The notes under the pieces are model-generated. The model saw only the letters and a program-made list of their open reading frames with translations, ran no database searches and was not told the origin of the DNA. From positions 1,054,001 through 1,118,000 of the forward strand of contig NZ_FYEW01000002.1 in assembly GCF_900187375.1 (NCBI RefSeq): a DNA stretch of 64,000 nt. The letters are read 5' to 3'. Position numbers and translations under genes: made by a program. How positions within the stretch are numbered: the first letter of the stretch is position 1; each line of letters begins with the position of its first letter. The stretch is from Hymenobacter gelipurpurascens (GTDB lineage Bacteria > Bacteroidota > Bacteroidia > Cytophagales > Hymenobacteraceae). Below, piece after piece: positions 42,705 through 51,761 of the stretch.

Positions 42705-43697
42705 ATGGCCATTCTCCCCACGCATCGTCCGCGCCGCAACCGCAAGTCCGAAGTTATCCGCAACATGGTGCAGGAAACCAACTTGTCGGTGCACGATTTT
42801 ATTTATCCCGTCTTCCTGATTGAAGGGCAAAATCAGCAGCTCGAAATTCACTCCATGCCCGGCATTCACCGCTTCTCCGCCGACCGCCTGATTGATGAAA
42901 TCGGGCGCTGCGTGGAGTTGGGCATCAAAAGCTTCGCTCCTTTTCCCAGCATTAATGATGGGCTGAAAGACCGGCTGGCCAAGGAAAGCGCCAACCCCGA
43001 GGGCTTGTATCTCAAAACGGTAGCCGATATCAAGCGGCAGTTCCCGGATATCGTCATCATGACCGATGTGGCGATGGACCCGTACTCCTCCGACGGCCAC
43101 GACGGCGTAGTGGACGCTGAATCGGGCGAAATCCTGAACGATGCTTCCCTGGAAGTGCTCGGCCAGATGGCCCTGGCCCAAGCCCGCGCCGGCGCCGATA
43201 TCATTGGGCCCAGTGATATGATGGATGGCCGCGTAGCCTGGATTCGGGAGGTGCTCGATAGCAACGCCTTCTCGCACGTGAGCATCATGAGCTATACCGC
43301 CAAGTACGCCTCGGCGTTCTACGGCCCATTCCGCGACGCGCTGGACTCGGCCCCCAAGAAAGGCGACAAGAAAAGCTACCAGATGAACCCCGCCAACCGC
43401 CGCGAGGCCCTGCGCGAACTGGCCCTCGATGAGCAGGAAGGCGCCGACATGGTCATGATAAAGCCGGCCCTGAGTTACCTCGACGTGATTCGGGAGGTGC
43501 GCGACAATACGCATCTGCCCGTGACGGCCTACAACGTATCGGGCGAGTATGCCATGGTGAAAGCCGCTGCCCAAAACGGCTGGCTCGATGGCGAAAAGAC
43601 CATGATGGAAGTACTCATGAGCATCAAGCGTGCCGGCGCCGATGCCATCCTGACGTACTTTGCGAAGGAAGCCGCCGAGGTACTGCGCCGCGGCTAG
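42705..43697 (+). CDS. hemB: Delta-aminolevulinic acid dehydratase (porphobilinogen synthase)
   Basis: A protein of 330 residues. It condenses two 5-aminolevulinates to porphobilinogen, the first common tetrapyrrole step. Schiff-base lysines in SYTAKYASAFYGPFRDA (Lys200) and VMIKPALSYLD (Lys253). The metal loop reads MTDVAMDPYSSDGHDGV (Asp121, 125, 133): Asp replaces the Cys triad of zinc enzymes such as human or yeast, so this is the Mg-type (plant-like) enzyme. Other heme genes are not adjacent. Single gene with its own promoter and a very strong terminator. Confidence 0.97.
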   Translation: MAILPTHRPRRNRKSEVIRNMVQETNLSVHDFIYPVFLIEGQNQQLEIHSMPGIHRFSADRLIDEIGRCVELGIKSFAPFPSINDGLKDRLAKESANPEGLYLKTVADIKRQFPDIVIMTDVAMDPYSSDGHDGVVDAESGEILNDASLEVLGQMALAQARAGADIIGPSDMMDGRVAWIREVLDSNAFSHVSIMSYTAKYASAFYGPFRDALDSAPKKGDKKSYQMNPANRREALRELALDEQEGADMVMIKPALSYLDVIREVRDNTHLPVTAYNVSGEYAMVKAAAQNGWLDGEKTMMEVLMSIKRAGADAILTYFAKEAAEVLRRG

Positions 43698-43713
43698 TTC
43701 TCCTGTCTCCGAT

Positions 43714-43776
43714 AGGCCTAGACGAAAAAGAGCGACCTGCTAACAGGTCGCTCTTTTTCGTCTAGGCCTGTTTTTT
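43714..43776 (+). terminator. hemB terminator with 26-bp perfect stem
   Basis: AGGCCTAGACGAAAAAGAGC...CCTG pairs perfectly over 26 bp with CAGGTCGCTCTTTTTCGTCT...AGGCCT around a CTAA loop, then a T-run. The base of the stem is formed by the GGCCTA half-sites. Confidence 0.92.
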
Positions 43777-43875
43777 TGCGCTGATACTGCCAAACATATT
43801 GCGCAATTTGCCACCACCTCATCTTGGTGGGCCGCTCGTAAGACATCGTCCTGAATCACTCTCATTCCTCACCCT

Positions 43876-44388
43876 ATGCCCGCTCACATCCGCCTCGCTA
43901 CTACTGCCGATATTCCTGCCATTCTGGGCCTAGTGCGCCGCGTGGTGCCGCTTATGCAGGCTAGCGGCAACCAGCAGTGGTCAGCGGAGTACCCCAATGA
44001 GGAGGTATTTCAGAAGGACATTGAGCGGCAGCATCTGTGGGTGGCTGAACTGGAAGGCCAGGTAGCAGCCGTGGCGGCCCTCACCAACAACGACCAGGAC
44101 CCCGAATACGCCCAAGCCGACTGGGACGCCACGGAGCCGGCCCTCGTCACGCACCGCTTAGCCGTTGACCCCGCGGCTCAAGGCCATGGCTTAGCGGTAG
44201 CGCTGCTGCAGCACGCCGAAAACTTGGCTACTGGCCTAGGCCTGCGCACCTTGCGAGTCGACACCAACTCCGAGAACCTGGCTACCCAGCGTCTCTTCCC
44301 CAGGCTGGGCTACCGCTACGCCGGCGAAATCACGTTGGGTTTCCGGCCCGGTTTGCGGTTTTTCTGCTACGAGAAACGGTTGGCCTAG
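43876..44388 (+). CDS. GNAT family N-acetyltransferase
   Basis: A protein of 170 residues. GNAT fold: N-terminal IRLATTADIPAILGLVRRV, strand-helix with acetyl-CoA motif RLAVDPAAQGHGLAVALLQHAE (about 95-116; QGHGLA in place of the usual Q/R-x-x-G-x-G/A) and C-terminal FPRLGYRYAGEITLGFRPGLRFFCYEK. Substrate unknown. The start ATG 43876 gives the family N-terminus. The stop TAG overlaps GGCCTAG. It converges with the permease gene at 44400. Confidence 0.9.
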   Translation: MPAHIRLATTADIPAILGLVRRVVPLMQASGNQQWSAEYPNEEVFQKDIERQHLWVAELEGQVAAVAALTNNDQDPEYAQADWDATEPALVTHRLAVDPAAQGHGLAVALLQHAENLATGLGLRTLRVDTNSENLATQRLFPRLGYRYAGEITLGFRPGLRFFCYEKRLA

Positions 44389-44399
44389 CCTGGGCCGGA

Positions 44400-45767
44400 T
44401 TACCGCTCAAACGGCCAGCGGCCCTGGCTTCTGCTCCACACCAGAAACGCTACCACACCGGCGGCCGTCACGCCCAGGGCGGAGAGAATCAGCATGGGGC
44501 CGGTGCTGTAGAGGATGAACAGCCACACGGCAATGGCTAGCACCACCGGCAGTGGGTAGAGCGGCATCCGGAACGGCAGGTCCTTGGTGCCCCGGCGGCG
44601 GCGCAACAGTACCAGGCCTACTGCCTGGCCTACGAACTGGATCAGGATGCGCATGGCCAAGATGGCGCTGATAACCTCGCCCAGCCGGAACAACAAGCTG
44701 AACACAAAGCCTACGCCGCCCAGAATCAGGAGCGAGACGTGCGGGAACTGCTTGGTAGGATGCAGGCGCCCGAAAACGGGGAGAAACTCGCCATCGGCGG
44801 CGGCGGCGTACGGAATGCGCGAGTAGCCGAGCAGCACCGCAAATAACGACGCAAAGGCCACCCACAGCACCAGCGCCGTAGCGGCTTTGGCGGCGGCCGC
44901 GCCGTAGAGCCTTTCCACAAACGTGCTTACAATGAACTCCGAGTGGCTGGCTTCCTGCCACGGAATCACGGTGCCCACACTCCAGTTGAGTAGCAGGTAG
45001 AGCGCCGCAATGCCCAGAATACTCAGGAAGATGCTGCGCGGAATCAGCTTGTGCGGCTCCTTCACCTCGCCGCCCAGGTGGCACACGTTGTAGTAGCCCA
45101 GGTAGCTATAAATTGTTTTGACGGCCGCCTGCCCCATAGCCGCCGATATCAGGATGCCTGGCAGCGCCGCTAGGCCACCGGCGGGCATCCAGGCCACCTC
45201 GTGGTTGGCGTGCGTGATTCCCCCGAAAATCAGCCAGCCCATGAGGCCCAGCACGCCCACCCAAAGCATTACGCCTAGCTTACCAATGTCCTCGATGCGG
45301 CGGTAGAGCAGTGCAATTAGCAGCAATACCACCACACCCGATACCAGCTTGGGCTGCCACCACTCCTGAAACGGCACCAGATAGCCAAAGTACTGCGCGA
45401 AGCCAATGGCCCCCGAGGCCAGCACCAGCGGCGCCTGAATCAGGGTTTGCCACACATACAGGAACGACATCAGCCGGCCCCACTTATGTTCGCCGTAGGC
45501 CAGTTTGAGGAAGCGGTAGGAGCCGCCCGCCTCCGGATATGCGGCTCCCAGCTCACTCCAGACCAAGCCATCCACGATACTCAGGCCGGCGCCCACCAGC
45601 CAGGCCAGCAGGAAGTACGGCCCCATGAACCCCATCACGAGCGGCAGGGTCACGAAGGGGCCGATGCCGACCATATCAATCATGTTGAGGGCGGTGGCTT
45701 GCACCAGGCCTAGGCGGCGTTGGAGCGGTGCGGCGGCAACAGGGGAGTCGGTAGAAGTTTGGGTCAT
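44400..45767 (-). CDS. APC superfamily amino acid permease
   Basis: A protein of 455 residues from ATG 45765-45767. About twelve membrane helices. The first, ALNMIDMVGIGPFVTLPLVMGFMGP (about 20-45), is the substrate-binding helix of LeuT-fold amino acid permeases, and WSELGAAYPEAGGSYRFLKLAYG (about 66-88) is the conserved loop of the family. Imports an amino acid or amine with protons or sodium; the specificity cannot be read from the sequence. It lies alone between the GNAT and CDF genes. Confidence 0.92.
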   Translation of the reverse strand: MTQTSTDSPVAAAPLQRRLGLVQATALNMIDMVGIGPFVTLPLVMGFMGPYFLLAWLVGAGLSIVDGLVWSELGAAYPEAGGSYRFLKLAYGEHKWGRLMSFLYVWQTLIQAPLVLASGAIGFAQYFGYLVPFQEWWQPKLVSGVVVLLLIALLYRRIEDIGKLGVMLWVGVLGLMGWLIFGGITHANHEVAWMPAGGLAALPGILISAAMGQAAVKTIYSYLGYYNVCHLGGEVKEPHKLIPRSIFLSILGIAALYLLLNWSVGTVIPWQEASHSEFIVSTFVERLYGAAAAKAATALVLWVAFASLFAVLLGYSRIPYAAAADGEFLPVFGRLHPTKQFPHVSLLILGGVGFVFSLLFRLGEVISAILAMRILIQFVGQAVGLVLLRRRRGTKDLPFRMPLYPLPVVLAIAVWLFILYSTGPMLILSALGVTAAGVVAFLVWSRSQGRWPFER

Positions 45768-45976
45768 GGGTCGTAAAAGTCGGATAAAACCAGATTGTTC
45801 AGCGCACAAGTTTGCACGGCCCCCAATGCGGCCCCGGCTGCCCGTAGGTCACTTCCCAAAACTGCTGCCTCAGCAGCGGTTGTTCCGCGTCGTAACCACT
45901 TAGAGCGCGACCATGAGCCAACCCAATCGTGGGGGCCGCGTACCCTGAGGATACGTTCTCACCTGTTCCTGCACCT

Positions 45977-46897
45977 ATGGCTGGCAATTCTTCCTCTAAA
46001 TTAGTTGTGTATGGGGCCATTGGCGCCAACCTAGCTATTGCGGCTTCCAAGTTCGTGGCGGCCTTTTTCACGGGCAGCGCCGCCATGATGTCGGAAGGCA
46101 TTCACTCCCTGGTCGACAGCGGCAACGGCATGCTGATTTTGTTTGGCATGAACCGCAGCGCCCGGCCCGCCGATGCTCGCCACCCCTTCGGCTACAGCAA
46201 GGAAATCTACTTCTGGACCGTTATTGTGGCGGTTATGATTTTTGCGGTGGGCGGCGGCATGTCGCTTTACAAAGGCTATCAGTACATTCAGAATCCGGTT
46301 CCGCTCACTGATCCTACCTGGAACTACTGGGTGCTGGGGCTGGCCATTGTGTTCGAAGGAGTGGCCTGCACCCTGGCCTACCGGGAGTTCCGCAAGACCC
46401 AGGGCGACCACGGTTTCTGGCAAGCCCTGCGCCTGAGCAAAGACCCGGCAGTATTTGCCATTCTGCTCGAAGACCTGGCCGCGCTAGTAGGCCTATTGAT
46501 TGCCCTGGCGGGTATTTTCTTCGGGCACCTGCTCAACAACCTGTACCTCGATGGCGCAGCTTCCATGGCTATCGGGGCACTGCTGGTGGGTATGGCCATA
46601 TTCATGCTGCGCGAGACCAAAGGGCTGCTGATTGGGGAAGGCGCTGATGCCACCATGCTGCAAGATCTCTCGGTCATCACCCGCCAAGATGCCGCCGTGG
46701 TCTCTATGCACAACCCGCTCACCATGTACCTCGGCCCCCAGGATGCGGTGCTAGCCCTCGATGTAGAGTTTCATGACCACCTCTCGGCCGTGGAAATAGA
46801 ACAGGCCGTTAGCCGGCTCCAGGCCAGCATCCAAACCAAGCATCCGCAGTTCCGGCGCGTCTTCATTGAGGCGGCCGCGCCGCCAACCCCGGTTTAG
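45977..46897 (+). CDS. Cation diffusion facilitator (CDF) family transporter, copy 1
   Basis: A protein of 306 residues from ATG 45977. Six membrane helices of the cation efflux family, with the TM2 metal site SEGIHSLVDSGNG (His and Asp), DARHPFGYSKEIYFW in the loop after TM2, and a second site LLEDLAALVG (Glu, Asp) in TM5. A short cytoplasmic C-terminal domain with FHDHLSAVEIEQAV. The HPFGYSKE form and length resemble the ZnT9/TMEM-like branch more than FieF. Likely exports divalent metal (zinc, iron or manganese) in exchange for protons. A close paralogue follows directly. Confidence 0.9.
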   Translation: MAGNSSSKLVVYGAIGANLAIAASKFVAAFFTGSAAMMSEGIHSLVDSGNGMLILFGMNRSARPADARHPFGYSKEIYFWTVIVAVMIFAVGGGMSLYKGYQYIQNPVPLTDPTWNYWVLGLAIVFEGVACTLAYREFRKTQGDHGFWQALRLSKDPAVFAILLEDLAALVGLLIALAGIFFGHLLNNLYLDGAASMAIGALLVGMAIFMLRETKGLLIGEGADATMLQDLSVITRQDAAVVSMHNPLTMYLGPQDAVLALDVEFHDHLSAVEIEQAVSRLQASIQTKHPQFRRVFIEAAAPPTPV

Positions 46898-46956
46898 TGA
46901 GTTGCGTACGACGGGCAGACTGCTGTACTTAGCGGTTTCAACCTATTTCCTCTTGC

Positions 46957-47916
46957 ATGTCTGCGGGTTCTTCTAAAATCGCCATTTACGGGGCCATTGG
47001 CGCCAATATTGCCATTGCCATTGCCAAGTTTGTGGCCGCCTTCTTTACCGGCAGCTCGGCTATGCTTTCCGAGGGCATCCACTCCCTAGTAGACAGCGGC
47101 AACGGCCTGTTGATTTTGTTTGGGGTGAAGCAGGCCGAAAAGCCCGCCGATGCCCGCCACCCCTTCGGGCGCAGCAAGGAGCTGTATTTCTGGTCCCTGA
47201 TTGTAGCCATTCTGGTATTTTCCGTGGGCGGCGGCATGTCGTTTTACGAGGGCGTGGAGCACTTGCGCAACCCGTCGCCCATTACCGATCCCACCTGGAA
47301 TTACTGGGTACTGGGCCTCTCCATGCTGTTTGAAGGCATTTCCTGCTTTCTAGCGTTCCGCGAGTTCAACAAAGACCGCGGCGACTCCGGCTTCTGGGCC
47401 ACGCTCGGGCGCAGCAAAGACCCTTCGGTTTTTGCCATTCTGATGGAAGACCTGGCCGCGCTGCTGGGCCTAGTCATTGCCCTGGCTGGCGTGTATTTTG
47501 GGCATCTGCTTAACAACCCCTACTTCGACGGCGGCGCTTCCATCTGCATTGGCATTCTGCTGGTGTCGGTAGCTATCTTTTTGATTTACAAAACCAAAGG
47601 CCTGCTAGTAGGCGAAGGTGTAGACGACGAAACCCTGGATGCGCTGGAAACCCTGGCCCGTCAGCAACGCGGCGTGGAGCAGGTGCGCCGGCCCCTCACT
47701 ATGTATCTGGGGCCGCACGATGTGGTGCTGGCCCTCGATGTGGAATTCCATGACCACCTCTCGGCCGTGGAAGTGGAGCGCACCGTAGACGCGCTTCAGG
47801 ATGCCATCCGGGCGAAGTTCCCCGAATTCAAGCGTATCTTCATCGAGGCCAAAGGTTTATCGGGCAAGTCCCGCAGTCCTTTGCCTACCGATCAGCCGGT
47901 GTCGCCGCAGATCTAG
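46957..47916 (+). CDS. Cation diffusion facilitator (CDF) family transporter, copy 2
   Basis: A protein of 319 residues. Nearly the same sequence as the gene 59 bases upstream: YGAIGANIAIAIAKFVAAFFTGSSAMLSEGIHSLVDSGNG in TM1-2, DARHPFGRSKELYFW, and LMEDLAALLG in TM5. The two are a recent tandem duplication; differences lie mostly in helices 3-4 (CFLAFREF against CTLAYREF) and in the tail. Probably different metal preference or expression, or one is redundant. The stop TAG is in TAGGCCTG. Confidence 0.9.
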   Translation: MSAGSSKIAIYGAIGANIAIAIAKFVAAFFTGSSAMLSEGIHSLVDSGNGLLILFGVKQAEKPADARHPFGRSKELYFWSLIVAILVFSVGGGMSFYEGVEHLRNPSPITDPTWNYWVLGLSMLFEGISCFLAFREFNKDRGDSGFWATLGRSKDPSVFAILMEDLAALLGLVIALAGVYFGHLLNNPYFDGGASICIGILLVSVAIFLIYKTKGLLVGEGVDDETLDALETLARQQRGVEQVRRPLTMYLGPHDVVLALDVEFHDHLSAVEVERTVDALQDAIRAKFPEFKRIFIEAKGLSGKSRSPLPTDQPVSPQI

Positions 47917-47969
47917 GCCTGTTCTATCAGGCTCCTTCCGGCGGCTATGTGTCACCTACCCTACCCGCT

Positions 47970-49184
47970 ATGCCAAACGACTTTTTCGCCACTTCCCCCT
48001 TTCAATCCTTCTGGATGGGCGGCTTCGAATGCACCGACCAACTCAACGCCTTCGGCCACCGGGTAGACTTTCTGCCCCTCACAGGCCACCTCCCGCTGCT
48101 GGATGATGATTACAGCCGTTTGCAGGAATTCAGTATTGGTAGTGTCCGGGAAGGTATCCGGTGGAGTCAGATCGAGAAAACACCGTACCACTACGACTGG
48201 AGCACCGTGCAGGTAATGCTTGATGCGGGGCGCCGCCATGGCATTCAGCAAATCTGGGACTTGTGCCACTTCGGCTACCCCGACGACCTGACGCCTTTGC
48301 ACCCCATGTTTGCGCGGCGCTTCGCCTTTCTCTGCCGGGCTTTCGTGGATTTCTACCGCCAGCAGCGCCCCGACGATGTGCTCATCGTGACGCCCATCAA
48401 CGAGGTAAGCTTCATGAGTTGGCTGGGGGGCGATGTACGGGGCACCTCACCGTATTGCGTAGGCCAGGGCTGGGAAGTGAAACGGGGCCTGATGCGCGCT
48501 TATATTGAGGGCGTAGCGGCCCTGCAGGAAGCCGACCCCACCATCCGTATTCTTACCACCGAGCCCCTCATCCGGATTGTGCCGCGGTTTGGGGCGAGTG
48601 CCGGCGAGGTGCGGCGGGCCAAGGAGTTCGATGTAAACCAGTTTCAGAGTGTAGACATGCTCTGCGGGCGCATCTGCCCCGAATTGGGCGGCCGCCCCGA
48701 ATACCTGGATTTGCTGGGCTTCAACTATTACTACGACAACCAGTGGCAGCTGGAGCCGCATCAAACGCTGCCTTGGGCCAACGACTTCAACGACCCCCGT
48801 TTCCGCCTTCTGAGCCACCTGCTCAAGCGGGCATACAAGCGCTACGGCCGCCCCGTGGTCCTCACCGAAACCAGCCATCCAGGCGTTGATCGGCCGTTCT
48901 GGATCAAGATGATAGCCGAAGAATCGGCAGCAGCCATCCGGGCCGGCGTGCCGCTACTGGGCGTGTGCCTCTACCCCATCATCGATCGGCCCGACTGGGA
49001 CCATCTTACGCCCTGGCACCGGGCCGGGCTTTGGGATGTTGACCTAGGCCACCCCGAGCCCGGCCTGACGCGCGTGCTGCATGAGCCATCGGCGGAAGCG
49101 CTTCGCGTGGCCCAGGCGCAAGTGAGTCTTGCTCAGCAAAAAGCCGCCAAACGGCGTTTCTCCACCGTACCTTCTTCCCTATAA
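47970..49184 (+). CDS. GH1-like glycosidase (clan GH-A)
   Basis: A protein of 404 residues from ATG 47970. TIM-barrel glycosidase with the usual two Glu: acid/base in IVTPINEVSFMSW (Glu145) and nucleophile in VVLTETSHPG (Glu300). Also FNYYYDNQW (about 251) and SIGSVREGIRWSQIE (about 55). The layout is near GH1 beta-glucosidases but shorter and without the classical TENG or W-rich pocket, so the substrate is uncertain. No signal peptide, hence cytoplasmic. Followed by a PLD gene 14 bases downstream. Confidence 0.8.
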   Translation: MPNDFFATSPFQSFWMGGFECTDQLNAFGHRVDFLPLTGHLPLLDDDYSRLQEFSIGSVREGIRWSQIEKTPYHYDWSTVQVMLDAGRRHGIQQIWDLCHFGYPDDLTPLHPMFARRFAFLCRAFVDFYRQQRPDDVLIVTPINEVSFMSWLGGDVRGTSPYCVGQGWEVKRGLMRAYIEGVAALQEADPTIRILTTEPLIRIVPRFGASAGEVRRAKEFDVNQFQSVDMLCGRICPELGGRPEYLDLLGFNYYYDNQWQLEPHQTLPWANDFNDPRFRLLSHLLKRAYKRYGRPVVLTETSHPGVDRPFWIKMIAEESAAAIRAGVPLLGVCLYPIIDRPDWDHLTPWHRAGLWDVDLGHPEPGLTRVLHEPSAEALRVAQAQVSLAQQKAAKRRFSTVPSSL

Positions 49185-49198
49185 ACCCACTCTCGCCC

Positions 49199-49936
49199 GT
49201 GACTTCAGCCGACTTGTTACAGCAGTTCCGACAGGCCTTCGCCGACGTAAACCTGTCGCCGGAGGAGGCACGCCAGCTGCGTAGCAACTTGGCAAGTTTC
49301 GGCAAGAGTGGAGGTTCCGTGGAGACGTTGCGCCATCAGCTATTTGCCTTGGCGCACGAGCGGTTCAATACCTTCAAGGATAAAGCCGTGCTGGAGTGGC
49401 TGGAAGAAGCCAGTGCCCTGTTGCCCAATGGCACTGTAAGCCATCAGGAGAGCAACTCCACTGCAGTTCCGATGGCGTATTCGTCGCAGGTGTATTTCAG
49501 TCCTGGCCTAGCGTGCGTTGAAGCCATCCAGCGGTTTGTGCAGGAAGCGCGCCACACGCTGGACATCTGTGTTTTCACGGTAGCTGATGACCGCCTGACG
49601 GATGCCTTGCTAGCCGCCCACCACAGGGGAGTACGTCTGCGCCTGCTTACTGATAACGACAAGGTGCAGGACCGTGGCTCCGATGTGCAACAGCTACACG
49701 CGGCCGGCATCCCGACGCGCACTGACCGCACGGAGTACCATATGCACCATAAGTTTGCCTTGGCAGATGGCCGCGCGGTACTAACCGGCAGCTACAACTG
49801 GACACGCTCAGCGGCGGCCCACAACCACGAGAACCTACTCATCACGCAGGAGCCAGCCATTGTAGGCCAGTACCTCCAGGAGTTCAACCGCCTGTGGGAA
49901 GAGATGACCGTGTTTGGTGCTCCTCAGAAACCCTAG
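49199..49936 (+). CDS. Phospholipase D-like domain protein (Nuc/MitoPLD type)
   Basis: A protein of 245 residues with a GTG start. An N-terminal helical domain (about 1-80) of unknown fold precedes one PLD domain with a single HKD motif, HMHHKFALADGRAVLTGSYN (His183, Lys185, Asp190; Gly-Ser-Tyr-Asn 197-200), so the active enzyme is a homodimer, as in the Nuc endonuclease and mitochondrial PLD. Could cut nucleic acids or phospholipids. No signal peptide. Close spacing to the GH1-like gene suggests cotranscription. Confidence 0.85.
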   Translation: MTSADLLQQFRQAFADVNLSPEEARQLRSNLASFGKSGGSVETLRHQLFALAHERFNTFKDKAVLEWLEEASALLPNGTVSHQESNSTAVPMAYSSQVYFSPGLACVEAIQRFVQEARHTLDICVFTVADDRLTDALLAAHHRGVRLRLLTDNDKVQDRGSDVQQLHAAGIPTRTDRTEYHMHHKFALADGRAVLTGSYNWTRSAAAHNHENLLITQEPAIVGQYLQEFNRLWEEMTVFGAPQKP

Positions 49937-49946
49937 CTCTGCTGGC

Positions 49947-51500
49947 CTACTGAGCGGCAGTAGGGCTGGCGGGTTCCGCCTTGGGCCGACGAATTACTAA
50001 CGGCTGCGTAGTCGTGACGGTGCCCACGGTGAGGTGCAGGTTGTAGTCGCCGGCGGGCAGGCTGGTGAAGTCGAGGGTTTGGTTGTGCTGGCCGGGTGCT
50101 TGCTTGCGGTAATCGGAAACGCGCACCACAATGCCGCGCTGGTCGTAGAGCACCCAGCCCAGCGGCATGGTTTCCGCCAGTTGATAGTGCATCTGCACTA
50201 CCCCGTTGGAAGGGTTCGGGTACACACTCATTTTGTTGGCCCCGATACCCGGCATGTTGTTGGCGGCGAGGGTAGTGGCGGGAACTTCAATGGTAGCAGG
50301 CTCCAGCTTCCACTGTTGCGTTGGCTCGCCTTTGTAGCGCCACTGCTGAATGCCACCATCGGCAGAGTCTTTGGCGGTGAGAGCTTTGCGGCTATGCTTG
50401 GCAATAAGCTTGTAGTACCCGTCGCCGGCGTCTTCTATCTGCCAGAGCTGGTTGTTGCCACTGTAGTAGCTCCACAGGCTCAGGGGCGCTCCATTGGAGG
50501 TAGAGCTGCCCAATACTTCCAGCACTTTGCTGCTGCCCTGCACCAGTAGGCGGTAAAATCCTTCGCCAGCGCTTTCAATTTTCCACTGAGCCGGAGTGCT
50601 GCGGCCCGGCATTGCAGCGGCCTGGGTACCCCTGAACGGACGGCTTTCGTCGACTACTTCCAAAGGCGTGTTGTTTGCCTTGGATTTCAGCATAAACACG
50701 TTTCCAGCCAGAGACGCCGCCGGTGCGGAGGTTACTGTGGGCTTAGCCGCCGGAGCAGGCTTTTCCGTTGCTTTAGCCGCCACCGTTTTGGGGGCAGTAA
50801 CTGCTTTCACAGGTGCTGCTTTGGCAGCGGCCGTTTTGGTGGCGGCTTTGGCTGCCGCTGGCTGAGCTACAACAGCTTTAGCGGCCGGCACCTCGGCTGG
50901 CGCTTTAGGCGCCGCTGCCTTGGGCGCCGACGCTGCTTTGGCAGCAGCCAAGGCCGCTGCTACAGCTTCAGCGGGGTCAGGCGTGGTGGGCGAACCTAGG
51001 GGGTACAGGTTGCCCATCGGGATAGTCTGGAGGGCCTGCCCGGGAGCCATCCATTGGAGCTGTAGGCCAGCATCTCCTTCCTCATCAAAATACTCCAGCT
51101 TGATGGTGGTTTTCTCACCAGCCGCCAAACTAACGGCGTTGCCATCAAGCCGCACGGAGCCTTTACCATTCCAGGTATCAATCACCTTTTTGCCATTCAC
51201 CCAGAGGCGTACGCCTTCCGCGCTGGTCACCGAAAACTTGTAGTTGCCGGTAGAAGGAGCCGCCAGTAACCCTTCCCAACGTACTGAGAAGTTATCGGCC
51301 GGAAGCTCGGGAGCGGGCGCAGTGGCTGCCCAGCGGAAATCTACGGCCGGATCGAGGCGCTTGAGCACGGGGGCTCCGGCCAATGAGCCATTGTTGAAGT
51401 ATGAGGCCGTGAGTCCGGTACCTAGCCCCTGCGCCGAAGCAGCAGATACTCCACCAAAGAGCCCAAACCCAAGAATTGAACAGAACAGTAAATTTCGCAC
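49947..51500 (-). CDS. T9SS-secreted PA14 and ricin-type lectin domain protein
   Basis: A protein of 517 residues with a signal peptide (1-24). PA14 domain (about 26-168: GLTASYFNNGSLAG, DNFSVRWEGLLAAP, VRLWVNGKKVIDTWNG, IKLEYFDEEGDAGLQLQW). Then an extreme Ala/Lys/Pro-rich linker (about 175-265) and a ricin-type beta-trefoil (about 270-400, with QWKIE, LWQIE and QWKLE as the three QxW lobes). The T9SS type A sorting domain closes it (about 425-505: SVYPNPSNGVVQMHY, YNLHL). Likely surface-bound, binding glycans with both modules. No catalytic domain is visible. Confidence 0.88.
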   Translation of the reverse strand: MRNLLFCSILGFGLFGGVSAASAQGLGTGLTASYFNNGSLAGAPVLKRLDPAVDFRWAATAPAPELPADNFSVRWEGLLAAPSTGNYKFSVTSAEGVRLWVNGKKVIDTWNGKGSVRLDGNAVSLAAGEKTTIKLEYFDEEGDAGLQLQWMAPGQALQTIPMGNLYPLGSPTTPDPAEAVAAALAAAKAASAPKAAAPKAPAEVPAAKAVVAQPAAAKAATKTAAAKAAPVKAVTAPKTVAAKATEKPAPAAKPTVTSAPAASLAGNVFMLKSKANNTPLEVVDESRPFRGTQAAAMPGRSTPAQWKIESAGEGFYRLLVQGSSKVLEVLGSSTSNGAPLSLWSYYSGNNQLWQIEDAGDGYYKLIAKHSRKALTAKDSADGGIQQWRYKGEPTQQWKLEPATIEVPATTLAANNMPGIGANKMSVYPNPSNGVVQMHYQLAETMPLGWVLYDQRGIVVRVSDYRKQAPGQHNQTLDFTSLPAGDYNLHLTVGTVTTTQPLVIRRPKAEPASPTAAQ

Positions 51501-51761
51501 AGTAGCTATCGTGATGGGTGAACAGAGAGGAGCAAACCAGAGGGGCGCTGGACGTTCTAAAATGAAGCGTGAAAGGCGACTATCTGGTTTTAATCCACTG
51601 AGACCAACACAATATAAATCAATTCTTCTGGCATTTATCTCATATACTTGCCATCATCCTATCAATCAGTATTTTAATACACATATATCCTGTGTTTAAC
51701 TACTGTTGCATAGTTGCCTTATCCTAGTTATGTGCATCTTTACCGTCTCTACCGCCCGCCT

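Noticed and set aside
42318..43574. Open frame of 418 codons opposite hemB
   Set aside because: Antisense shadow of hemB and the lipoprotein before it; His/Val/Gly-rich composition typical of reverse frames.
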